NCBI GenBank assembly: GCA_022448955.1
Contig: JAKVCU010000062.1
Coordinates: 10,379 to 74,378 of the forward strand
Length of the DNA: 64,000 nucleotides
DNA from: Saprospiraceae bacterium
GTDB lineage: Bacteria > Bacteroidota > Bacteroidia > Chitinophagales > Saprospiraceae
Direction of reading: 5' to 3'
The notes under the pieces were generated by a model that was not told the DNA's origin, ran no database searches, and saw only the letters and a list, made by a program, of their open reading frames with translations. Each line of letters opens with the position of its first letter. The stretch's first letter is position 1. This document shows positions 36,226 to 45,017 of this stretch, piece after piece. The position numbers were made by a program, and so were the translations under genes.

Positions 36226-38067
36226 ATGAATATTAATTTTACTTTCTCAGACACGATAGCTGGCTATGCATCAGATTTTAATAATGAATCTAAGTCATTT
36301 ATAAGTGAAACCTCAGACGGAAGAAAATTTAAAATAAATATTCTTCCGCAAACATATGCACGGGGTATTTGGAATCATGGAGAATCGTATATACCGATTG
36401 ACGCTGATAAAATTGATGAAATGCTCTCTGTGGATGGCCAGTTTGTTTACACCTACGGGACTTTTTACCCTGAAACTAAAGACGGAGAATCTAGGTTTGA
36501 GGCCCAGTGGATGGTTTTTCCGAGTACAGAATCTGGAAAGTATGTTCACGAAGAAAATCCAAAATGGTATATCAATCAGATAGAAGCAATTGCCACAAGC
36601 TATTTGAAATGGCAATTTAACTACCCTGAGGAACAAATTGATTATGGAAAGTATCGAACACATCTGCATTTGGCAGGAGAGAAGAGCGAAGAAGATATTC
36701 TTCAAGAAACAGATACCATATCTAGATTAGTGTATGGATTTGCTTCTGCATATATGCTAACGGGGAAAGATAAATTTTTAGAAGCTGCTGAAAAAGGTAC
36801 GGAATACTTAAGAGACCATATGCGTTTTTATGACCAAGATGAAAATCTAACTTATTGGTATCATGGGGTCAAACTTCGAGGAGATGGACAAGAAACGAAA
36901 TTACTGACATCTGAATTTGGGGATGATTATCATTCTATTCCAATGTACGAGCAAATTTATGCTTTAGCAGGGCCTACTCAAACTTATCGCCTTACCGGAG
37001 ATAAGCGTATTATGACAGATATTGAAAATACCATTGATTTGTTTGAAAAGCATTTTAAAGATGATGAACAGGGGGGGTATTTTTCCCATATAGATCCAAT
37101 CGGCCTTGACCCTAGGGATGCATCTCTAGATCAAAATAGAGCCCGGAAGAACTGGAATTCGGTAGGCGATCATGCGCCAGCTTATCTTGTGAATTTATAT
37201 TTGGCTACCCAAAAAGAAGATCACGCTAAGTTTCTTGAATATACTTTTGACACTATAACAAAGTATTTCCCAGATTATGAGAATAGTCCTTTTGTTCAAG
37301 AACGATTTTTTGAAGATTGGTCCAAAGATCAAAGTTGGGGCTGGCAAGAAAATAGAGCTGTTGTTGGACATAATCTAAAAATTGCTTGGAATTTAATGCG
37401 CATGTATTCTATTGAACCAAAAGAAGAATATAAAGAATTTGCTTTTAAAATTGCAGACCTTATGCCAGATGTTGGTTCGGATCAGCAAAGAGGAGGGTGG
37501 TATGATGTAGTGGAAAGAGAAACCCAGCCAAACAATAAAGATTACCGCTTCGTGTGGCATGATAGAAAAGCTTGGTGGCAGCAAGAGCAGGCTATATTGG
37601 CTTACATGATAATGCATGGAATATTTGGTGAAAAGGAATACTTGAAACAAGCAAGGGAGGCAGCCACCTACTACAATGCTTTTTTCCTTGACAATGATGA
37701 TGGAGGTGTTTATTTTAACACTTTAGCTAACGGAATGCCTTATTTATTAGGCAATGAACGATTTAAAGGAAGTCACTCCATGAGTGGCTATCACAGTATG
37801 GAACTTTGCTTTTTGGCGGCAATCTATACCAACTTACTTCATACCAAACAGCCTACTTACTTTTACTTTAAACCCTATCCAAATTCTTTTGAAAATAATA
37901 CGCTTTATGTCTCGCCAGACATTCTGCCTAAAGGAAGCGTAAAAATTACAGAATGTTTGATTGATGGAGAGCCTTATTCCAACTATGATGCTGAGCAGTT
38001 GTCCGTTAAGTTACCTGATACTAATAAACAGCTTAGTGTTAGGATTCTTTTAACACCCCAAAAGTAA
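36226..38067 (+). CDS. AGE-family (N-acylglucosamine/cellobiose 2-epimerase-like) sugar epimerase or isomerase
   Basis: 613 residues, cytoplasmic. Residues 110-550 fit the (alpha/alpha)6 barrel of the AGE superfamily: repeated TGDKRI helices, VVGHNLKIAWNLMRMY with the active-site His (about 380-395), RGGWYDVVER, HDRKAWWQQEQA (the KxWWxQ motif) and GSHSMSGYHSMEL. Extra N-terminal (110 residues) and C-terminal (60 residues) segments make it longer than the usual 390-430. The family epimerises C2 of sugars or isomerises aldoses and ketoses; the exact sugar cannot be assigned. 102 bases downstream starts a STAS gene, then a GlgX-like gene, so it is probably part of the partner-switching cluster. 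Confidence 0.78.
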   Translation: MNINFTFSDTIAGYASDFNNESKSFISETSDGRKFKINILPQTYARGIWNHGESYIPIDADKIDEMLSVDGQFVYTYGTFYPETKDGESRFEAQWMVFPSTESGKYVHEENPKWYINQIEAIATSYLKWQFNYPEEQIDYGKYRTHLHLAGEKSEEDILQETDTISRLVYGFASAYMLTGKDKFLEAAEKGTEYLRDHMRFYDQDENLTYWYHGVKLRGDGQETKLLTSEFGDDYHSIPMYEQIYALAGPTQTYRLTGDKRIMTDIENTIDLFEKHFKDDEQGGYFSHIDPIGLDPRDASLDQNRARKNWNSVGDHAPAYLVNLYLATQKEDHAKFLEYTFDTITKYFPDYENSPFVQERFFEDWSKDQSWGWQENRAVVGHNLKIAWNLMRMYSIEPKEEYKEFAFKIADLMPDVGSDQQRGGWYDVVERETQPNNKDYRFVWHDRKAWWQQEQAILAYMIMHGIFGEKEYLKQAREAATYYNAFFLDNDDGGVYFNTLANGMPYLLGNERFKGSHSMSGYHSMELCFLAAIYTNLLHTKQPTYFYFKPYPNSFENNTLYVSPDILPKGSVKITECLIDGEPYSNYDAEQLSVKLPDTNKQLSVRILLTPQK

Positions 38068-38169
38068 AGGGTTATCATGGTTTTTTGATTGGTGTACTGT
38101 TTAGTTTTTACCAAAGATTAAGAATCTAGTAGAGCTAAGTGGACCATCCGTAATCATAAAGAGAATAAT

Positions 38170-38514
38170 ATGAAAGTGAAAAAAACGGAAGTAGATAATA
38201 TTGCGATTTTAAGCGTAGATGGGAGTATTGATAGTTCTACGGCAGCTGCATTTCAGAAAGAAATCTTGGCTCAAATTGAAATCGATAATAACCTGATTTT
38301 AGATTTGAGTAAAAATGATTTTATTTCAAGTGCTGGCCTGAGAGTCTTATTATTAGTTTACAGGTCTAGCAAAGTAGCTGTAGGTAAACTCATAATCGTT
38401 GGTGCTTCTGATGAAATTAAAGATGTTATGTACCATACCGGTTTCTCCAAGTTTTTCACTTTTTCTGGAAATATCGAAGAAGGTATTCAAATGATTAAAT
38501 CTCCTCAACACTAA
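38170..38514 (+). CDS. STAS-domain anti-sigma-factor antagonist-like protein 1
   Basis: 114 residues, a single STAS domain of the SpoIIAA/RsbV type: VDGSIDSSTAAAFQKE, LILDLSKNDFISSAGLRVLLL and the C-terminal HTGFSKFFTFSGN. The FISSAGLR segment holds the conserved serine phosphorylated by RsbW-type kinases. Such proteins switch partners according to phosphorylation. It sits between the AGE epimerase and the GlgX-like gene, without an adjacent kinase of its own; the ATP-binding protein at 41431 is the nearest candidate. Confidence 0.9.
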   Translation: MKVKKTEVDNIAILSVDGSIDSSTAAAFQKEILAQIEIDNNLILDLSKNDFISSAGLRVLLLVYRSSKVAVGKLIIVGASDEIKDVMYHTGFSKFFTFSGNIEEGIQMIKSPQH

Positions 38515-38896
38515 TAAGTGCTTTGATAGAGTAGTTCACACAATAAAATGGTGAGGAGAAAAATAGTCAGTTTCTGATAACGGAAGAGTGACGCATGATT
38601 TTTGGACAGAATTAAAACTGTTAGCCTATGGCAGAAATTATGCTTTACCAATTTTTCGGACCTATCACATAACGTTGGCATAATTTTTTGATACTCTATT
38701 CTATTGATGAATTAAGGAGAAGAGTTTAAATACCTGTTATAATATCAAAAATCGAACAGCTTTAAAAATATTTTAAATCTACCAATATTGAGACTTAATA
38801 TAATATTATCTAGAAACCGTATAGCAATCAACTGCTGGTTTACGAGTAATATGGAAGATCAAATGTTTGGCAATTAAAGCTTAATAATAATTATAG
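38515..38896. other. 382-bp intergenic region
   Basis: No ORF, hairpin or consensus promoter that I can support. Its length suggests that the GlgX-like gene may have its own promoter. Confidence 0.4.
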
Positions 38897-41017
38897 ATGA
38901 TGGATATTCGAATAGATCTTAGCCCTACTCATGAATATAAAGGTATAAAATATAGAAGAGGGCAAGTACTTCCGTTTGGTAGTTCTGTAATTGACAATGG
39001 AGCTATCAATTTTAGTGTATATTCCAGCTCTGCTACCTCATGTACTTTAGTTCTTTTTAAGAAAAAAGCCCCTGAGCCATTCGTCGAAATACCATTTACG
39101 CAAGAATTCAGAATTGGTGATGTTTATTGTATGACAATTTTTGGTTTGAACTTCGAGGATCTTGAATATGGATATAGAATGGATGGCCCTTTCTTACCTG
39201 AACAGGGACATCGTTTCGACAAAACTAAAATACTAAGTGATCCTTATTCACGTGCCTTGGGTGGTCGCGATTCTTGGATGGATGATCCGAACTGGTGTAA
39301 TATTTATCCACATCGCTCCAGGATTATTCATCAGGATTTTGATTGGGAGGGAGACAATTTATTGGAGATACCTATTGAAGACCTCATAATCTATGAAGCT
39401 CATGTTAGAGCCTTTACGAAGCATGATTCTTCAGAGGTCCATTCCCCTGGAACATTTAGTGCGCTTAGAGAAAAAATACCTTATCTAAAAGAATTGGGCA
39501 TTAATTGTATTGAGTTGATGCCAATATATGAGTTTGACGAATGGGAGCATAGCAGAGAAAACCCAGAAACCGGGGAAACTCTGGTGAATTTTTGGGGATA
39601 TAGCACAATTAACTTTTTTGCTCCCAAAGCAGCTTATGCAGCGACTGGGAAATATGGGATGCAAGTTGATGAATTAAAAACACTAGTTAAAGAGCTACAT
39701 AGAAACGGCATCGAGGTTATTTTGGACGTTGTATTCAATCATACGGCAGAAGGTAATGAGCATGGGCCCTATATATCTTTCAGAGGTTTAGACAACAAGG
39801 TGTATTACATGCTAACTCCCGAAGGTTATTACTACAACTTTTCAGGAACTGGCAACACCCTGAATTGCAATCACCCTAGAGTGCGGAATATGGTTTTGGA
39901 TTGTCTCAGATATTGGGCTTCAGAATTTCATATTGATGGTTTCCGTTTTGATTTAGCAGCTATTCTAGGACGTGATCAGTCAGGCGCACCCTTACTCAAT
40001 CCACCATTAGTTGAGTCCCTTGCATACGATCCTATTTTATCTTCTTGCAAATTAGTTGCGGAGGCTTGGGATGCAGGTGGTCTTTATCAAGTTGGATCAT
40101 TTCCAGCTTATGGAAGATGGGGAGAATGGAATGGAAAATATCGAGATGCAATTCGAAAATTATTGAAGAGTGAGTCGGGTATAATTTCTGAACTCTCTCA
40201 ACGCTTAATGGGGTCACCTGACCTTTATCCCTATAGAGGGCCAACTGCTTCCATCAATTTTATTACTTGTCACGATGGATTCACCTTGATGGATATGGTT
40301 TCTTATAATAGAAAGCATAATGAGGCAAATGGGGAAAACAATAATGATGGAGCAAACGACAACAATTCTTGGAATTGTGGCATAGAGGGGGAAACCAGTG
40401 ATAAAGCAATAAACTTTTTGCGTCGCCAACAAATCAAAAATGCACTTACAATTCTAATGGTGAGCCAAGGAATTCCGATGATTTTGATGGGGGATGAAAT
40501 GGGACGTACTAAAAATGGGAATAATAATACTTACTGCCATGATAATGAGCTAAACTGGTTGAATTGGAAGCTATTGGAGCAAAATGCAGATATATTCAAT
40601 TATGCACAAAAGATCATCCACTTTCGGAAAGCACATCCAGTATTAAGAAATAAAGAACATTTCCAACATCGAGATTATAAAGATGCTGGATTACCTGATA
40701 TTAGTTTTCATGGTACAAGAGCATGGTATGCAGACTACAGCCAAAATAGTAGGGTTTTGGCGTTCATGTTATCTGGTGAACATGCTAAGGGAGGGACGAT
40801 CACTGATCAAACAATTTATGTAGGTATCAATATGTATTGGGATGGTCTTGAATTTGAGCTTCCTCAGACGCAGCATAATAAAAAATGGTATGTTTTTGCT
40901 AATACAAGTATGCCTGACGGGCATGATATTACAGAGGTAGGAGAGGAACAAATCTTAGTTGATCAACAAAAAATAATTATTGGGGGAAGATCTGTCATTA
41001 TTCTTGTGAGTAAATAG
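38897..41017 (+). CDS. GlgX/isoamylase-type glycogen debranching enzyme
   Basis: 706 residues, no signal peptide. An N-terminal CBM48 region (VLPFGSSVIDNGAINFSVYSSSATS) is followed by the GH13 barrel with its conserved regions: EAHVRAFT, DVVFNHTAEG (region I), FRFDLAA with the nucleophile Asp (region II), VAEAWDAGG with the acid Glu (region III) and FITCHDGFTLMD (region IV). These and the GH13_11-like layout indicate hydrolysis of alpha-1,6 branches in glycogen or a related glucan. It sits between two STAS genes, an arrangement hinting that glycogen turnover is controlled by the switch. Confidence 0.9.
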   Translation: MMDIRIDLSPTHEYKGIKYRRGQVLPFGSSVIDNGAINFSVYSSSATSCTLVLFKKKAPEPFVEIPFTQEFRIGDVYCMTIFGLNFEDLEYGYRMDGPFLPEQGHRFDKTKILSDPYSRALGGRDSWMDDPNWCNIYPHRSRIIHQDFDWEGDNLLEIPIEDLIIYEAHVRAFTKHDSSEVHSPGTFSALREKIPYLKELGINCIELMPIYEFDEWEHSRENPETGETLVNFWGYSTINFFAPKAAYAATGKYGMQVDELKTLVKELHRNGIEVILDVVFNHTAEGNEHGPYISFRGLDNKVYYMLTPEGYYYNFSGTGNTLNCNHPRVRNMVLDCLRYWASEFHIDGFRFDLAAILGRDQSGAPLLNPPLVESLAYDPILSSCKLVAEAWDAGGLYQVGSFPAYGRWGEWNGKYRDAIRKLLKSESGIISELSQRLMGSPDLYPYRGPTASINFITCHDGFTLMDMVSYNRKHNEANGENNNDGANDNNSWNCGIEGETSDKAINFLRRQQIKNALTILMVSQGIPMILMGDEMGRTKNGNNNTYCHDNELNWLNWKLLEQNADIFNYAQKIIHFRKAHPVLRNKEHFQHRDYKDAGLPDISFHGTRAWYADYSQNSRVLAFMLSGEHAKGGTITDQTIYVGINMYWDGLEFELPQTQHNKKWYVFANTSMPDGHDITEVGEEQILVDQQKIIIGGRSVIILVSK

Positions 41018-41075
41018 TCTACTCTGTTTTAACTCCATTTCAGTATGATTTTTAAACTTAAATAAATAAATCAAT

Positions 41076-41417
41076 ATGGCATTGTCAATAACTACTAAAA
41101 TGAGTCAAGATGGTAAAGTTGCAACACTTGATCTCGTGGGGGAAATTGATTCTCTAACAGCTCGAGAGTTTAAAAAAGAACTGGAAGCAGCTTTTGTTGA
41201 ATCTGAAAAGTTAGGTACACTTAAATATTTAGTTTTGAATTTAGAAGGTCTTGAATTTATGTCATCCGCAGGTTTAAGAGTTTTTATTTTCGCGAATCAA
41301 ACTAAACCAGATTTAAACATTCATGTCATAAAGCCTCAAGAGGCCATTTTAGATGCTTTAGAAAAAACAGGATTGATGCATAGTGTCAAAATCGTTTCTG
41401 AAAATCCTGAATCTTGA
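41076..41417 (+). CDS. STAS-domain anti-sigma-factor antagonist-like protein 2
   Basis: 113 residues, single STAS domain: LVGEIDSLTAREFKKELE, YLVLNLEGLEFMSSAGLRVFI (phosphorylatable Ser in FMSSAGLR) and EKTGLMHSVKIVS. 58 bases after the GlgX-like gene and 13 bases before the RsbW-like gene, so this is the natural partner of that ATPase. It diverges clearly from STAS protein 1 outside the motifs. Confidence 0.9.
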   Translation: MALSITTKMSQDGKVATLDLVGEIDSLTAREFKKELEAAFVESEKLGTLKYLVLNLEGLEFMSSAGLRVFIFANQTKPDLNIHVIKPQEAILDALEKTGLMHSVKIVSENPES

Positions 41418-41430
41418 AATCTACATTAAA

Positions 41431-41850
41431 ATGCAAACCAAAACATTCTCTGGAACGCTAGATTCACTTTCTCCTATTAGACAATATTTGAAAAGTATTG
41501 CTGGAAATGCTGGCGTTAGTAAAAAGGCCAGCTATAATCTACAGTTAGCAGCTGATGAATTGGTTACGAATACTATTTTGTATGGTTATGAGGAGGCAGG
41601 TCTTCAGGGTGATATCACTATTTTTTCGGAGATAATTGAGGATCAACTAGTGGTAACTATCCAGGATTCTGCCGTTCCATTTGATCCTCTTTCCAAGGAA
41701 ATGCCCTCAAAGGAGGACTTATCAAAGCCACTCAACGAAAGGCCCATTGGGGGTCTAGGTATTTTCTTGGTTCTTAATGGCTTGGATGAATTTAGATATG
41801 AATTTAAAGATGGATTCAATTTTAATACTTTGGTACTATACTTGACTTAA
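41431..41850 (+). CDS. RsbW/SpoIIAB-like ATP-binding protein (HATPase_c_2)
   Basis: 139 residues from the ATG at 41431, which lies just after the STAS stop codon; the track start at 41383 is out of frame within that gene. The GHKL motifs are the N box LAADELVTNTILYGY, a G1 box reading DSAVPFDP (DxGxP-like with Ala for Gly) and the G2 box RPIGGLGIFLV. Members bind or phosphorylate STAS partners and sometimes sigma factors. This subtype often pairs with SpoIIE phosphatases. Kinase activity is an inference from the family. Confidence 0.88.
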   Translation: MQTKTFSGTLDSLSPIRQYLKSIAGNAGVSKKASYNLQLAADELVTNTILYGYEEAGLQGDITIFSEIIEDQLVVTIQDSAVPFDPLSKEMPSKEDLSKPLNERPIGGLGIFLVLNGLDEFRYEFKDGFNFNTLVLYLT

Positions 41851-42609
41851 GACCTATTTGGAATTTGTCAATTGAGCTCTTATTGCTAATAATTAGCTTT
41901 TGTTCTATTGAGTATGTACTCCTTTGTTAAAATAGCGTTTCGGAAATGCCTGAGGTTGTACCTCTCTCCTTTGCTGAAAAGCCTAAAAGCATTGGATATC
42001 TAGTATGACTGGTCCGCTGAATTCTCGTTAAAGATATGATTAATGATACGCTAAACCATAGGCGATAGCTAGGCATATTTTCTCTACTTACCATTATATC
42101 CACTCGTTAATGATGCCTACCCTAAATTTGGTAACTGTCATTAAGTATATTATCGACTATTTCGATTTAAAGAACAAAATCCTCATCGGAAGCTAATGCT
42201 TGAAATACTATGGATAAGTGAAACAGAGAATTAATGATTTGATGCTCTTTCTATCGATTTATGAAGACCCTCAGCGAGCTAGATAAATGCTTCAACCCTA
42301 TGTCCACAGCTATCAAATTTTTAGGCAGTAGAAAATGTAAACATTCAAAATGATAGTCTGCTGGAGATAAAATCATAATAAATTGATAATGAGTCTTATG
42401 AGTAATGGGGGGCATGAAGAAGTCTAGTTAAGTCCTCTTAAGATTGTTAAATCAACTACAGAAGGAAAATAAAAAAACTTGAATATAAATATTCTACATA
42501 TGGGAATGGAGACGGGTTCATTTTACATTACATAGAAAATGAATACACAAAATTACTAATTGGTCTGCCTGTTACTATCAGTAATGCTGTAGTTTAAATT
42601 ATAATAAAT
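41851..42609. other. 759-bp intergenic region within the signalling cluster
   Basis: No ORF of convincing length or composition, and no strong hairpin; a small GAGGT/ACCTC hairpin (41952-41964) is the only local structure. It separates the ATP-binding gene from the histidine kinase gene, so the two halves may be separate transcription units. Confidence 0.4.
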
Positions 42610-43491
42610 ATGGACAGAGGTGACAATTTAAAAATCATCAAAAATCTTGAGGAGACGAATAAGAAACTTCGGGAAGAAAGTATAAAGTTAAAAGAAGATG
42701 CAAAGAAAATGGAAAGATTGAGAACCATTGGTTTTCTTTCTGCTGGTATTCTTCACGAAATAAAAAACCCTCTCAATTTTATTAATTCATTTGCAAAATT
42801 GTCCATAGATTTGATTGCAGAAGCCAAGGATGTTATTGATCAATTACATGAAAATAATGACCGAGAATCAGTTTCTGAAATAATTGAGCTTACTAGTATG
42901 ATCGATAGTAATGTACTCAAAATATACGAAAATGGAATGCATGCTCAGCGTATCATATATGGAATGCTTGGACAAACACGTTCAGGAGCAAGTGTATTCG
43001 AGAAAACTAATATTAATCAGCTATTAGAAGATTTTGTAAAGCTCTCTTATCATGCGATCCGCGGCGAAAATAATACTTTTAATTGCCGACTTGAGTTTGA
43101 TTTTTCGCCTGACTTATCAGAACTGAATTTAGCAACTAACGAAATAATTCGGGTTGTGATTAATTTTGCAAATAATGCTTTTTATGCTTTGAATGAAAAG
43201 CAAAAAAAGAGTGACGAGGAATACCAAGCTGTTTTAAATGTTTCAACGATAAAAAAAGAAAATCATCAGCTAGAAATTCGGTTTAAAGATAATGGTATAG
43301 GAATCCCTCTTGATGTTCAAGAGAAATTATTCCTTCCTTTTTTTACCACTAAACCGATAGGCGAAGGGACTGGACTCGGTTTAGCTCTGAGTAACGAGAT
43401 TATTACAAAAGTTCATAAAGGAACGATCAGAGTGGATTCTACACCCAACGAGTATACTATATTTATTATTTCTTTACCCACAAATCTTTAA
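42610..43491 (+). CDS. Soluble sensor histidine kinase
   Basis: 293 residues with no membrane segment. A short N-terminal coiled coil (residues 1-35) leads straight into the H box GILHEIKNPLNFINSF (about 50-65), then the ATPase domain with N box NEIIRVVINFANNAFYAL, G1 DNGIGIP, F box FLPFFTTKP and G2 GEGTGLGLALS. With no sensory domain of its own it must be controlled by a partner protein or sense through the coiled coil. 41 bases upstream of the receiver-phosphatase gene, its likely phosphotransfer partner. Confidence 0.92.
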   Translation: MDRGDNLKIIKNLEETNKKLREESIKLKEDAKKMERLRTIGFLSAGILHEIKNPLNFINSFAKLSIDLIAEAKDVIDQLHENNDRESVSEIIELTSMIDSNVLKIYENGMHAQRIIYGMLGQTRSGASVFEKTNINQLLEDFVKLSYHAIRGENNTFNCRLEFDFSPDLSELNLATNEIIRVVINFANNAFYALNEKQKKSDEEYQAVLNVSTIKKENHQLEIRFKDNGIGIPLDVQEKLFLPFFTTKPIGEGTGLGLALSNEIITKVHKGTIRVDSTPNEYTIFIISLPTNL

Positions 43492-43532
43492 GCATAGTAT
43501 TATTATTCCTTTAAACATCTAATACAAACAGA

Positions 43533-44717
43533 ATGACAATAAAGATACTAAGTGTAGACGATGAAAAACATATGGAGAGTCTCATTAGACAAATGTTTAG
43601 AAAACAAATTAGACAGAAAAAATTTGAATTCTTCTTCGCACAAAACGGGATACAAGCTCTTGAATTGTTAAAAAAGCACGAGGATATTTCTTTAATCCTT
43701 TCTGATATCAATATGCCAGGAATGGATGGTTTGACTTTATTGTCAAAGTTAATCGATTTAAATAATCCCTTACTAACTGCGATCATGATCTCTGCCTATG
43801 GAGATATGGATAATATCAGAAGTGCCATGAATAAAGGAGCTTTTGATTTTATTACAAAGCCCATTAACTTTAAGGACTTGGAGTTGACACTTGACAAAAC
43901 TGTCATGCACATACAACAACTTAAGGAATCTCAAGAAAAAGAGATGAAATTATCTGCCCTAGAATATGATCTTGATATTGCAAAAGATATTCAAAGGGCT
44001 ATGTTGCCTAAGAAATTCCCACCTTTCCTTGGTAGTGAACGCTTTGATCTGCATGCTTTACTTAAACCTGCGAAAGTCGTAGGGGGCGATCTATTTGATT
44101 TTTTCTTGATGGGGAAAGATCATCTTTTTATTTTACTTGGAGATGTTTCAGATAAAGGTATTCCTGCTGCCTTATTTATGGCGGTAACTAAAACTGTTTT
44201 TAAGACCCATTTCTATAATACTTATATCTCTGGTTTAAAAGAAGAAGTGAATAGAGTCAACAAAATCTTATGTGAAGGTAATGATTCTTTCATGTTTGTG
44301 ACAGTTTTTGTAGCGATTCTCAATTTGCGCACGGGAGAGCTAGAATACGTGGATGCAGGTCATGAACCTATCCTACATTTAAAAACTAAAGGTGGTATTG
44401 ATCAGTTACCCAAACAGGGATGCATGGCAATAGGTATTGATCCTGATCATGAATATATTAGCCATAAGGTACACCTAAACCCTGGGGATGGATTATTCCT
44501 CTATTCTGATGGTGTACCCGATGCTGCCGATATTGATAATCAAAGATATACATTAGATGGAACAATTGAGTTTATTAAATCATTTTGGAAAGATGCTACT
44601 GCAAAAGAACTTAATGATAAATTAATGGAAAATTTGGACCAATTTATTGGTGAGGCAAAGCAGTTTGACGATATCACTATGCTTTCATTGAAATATAATC
44701 CAGAGGGCGATTTATAA
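43533..44717 (+). CDS. Response regulator with PP2C (SpoIIE/RsbU) phosphatase output
   Basis: 394 residues. The receiver domain (1-120) has ILSVDDE, the phospho-acceptor in LILSDINMPGMDG and the FITKP lysine. A coiled-coil linker (125-160) follows, then a SpoIIE phosphatase domain (165-390) with metal-binding aspartates in GGDLFDFF, LGDVSDKGIPAALFM, LYSDGVPDA and FDDITML. It would dephosphorylate a phospho-STAS protein when phosphorylated by the kinase encoded just upstream, resetting the partner switch. Confidence 0.94.
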   Translation: MTIKILSVDDEKHMESLIRQMFRKQIRQKKFEFFFAQNGIQALELLKKHEDISLILSDINMPGMDGLTLLSKLIDLNNPLLTAIMISAYGDMDNIRSAMNKGAFDFITKPINFKDLELTLDKTVMHIQQLKESQEKEMKLSALEYDLDIAKDIQRAMLPKKFPPFLGSERFDLHALLKPAKVVGGDLFDFFLMGKDHLFILLGDVSDKGIPAALFMAVTKTVFKTHFYNTYISGLKEEVNRVNKILCEGNDSFMFVTVFVAILNLRTGELEYVDAGHEPILHLKTKGGIDQLPKQGCMAIGIDPDHEYISHKVHLNPGDGLFLYSDGVPDAADIDNQRYTLDGTIEFIKSFWKDATAKELNDKLMENLDQFIGEAKQFDDITMLSLKYNPEGDL

Positions 44718-45017
44718 ATTTCCCTTTGGGAACAATTAAAATTAGCTTTTACTGATCATAGCTCTGAACTTTTTAAAAACCATGCTTTAGATAGAGAGGT
44801 TATCCTTTTGAAGAATGTTTCCTGAAAGGAGCTCAAGCTTGGGGTGGCCTTGCTAAAAATCACTTGTGATATTCGATCTTTGAAGAAATCTAGGTATCTG
44901 ATATTTATTTTGCTAATCGTTTATTTGAATACTTTTTTTGCTTATTTATTTTTCACTTCCTTACAAAAGAAAGAGAAGACTAAAAGAATGGAGCACGGGT
45001 TTGCTTAAGCTTATTTT
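44718..45017. other. 300-bp intergenic region between convergent genes
   Basis: No gene; I find no strong terminator hairpin here, only AT-rich sequence. Confidence 0.4.

Noticed and set aside
36313-36705. 130-residue minus-strand ORF
   Set aside because: It is a shadow of the AGE epimerase gene, with low-complexity composition and no motif.
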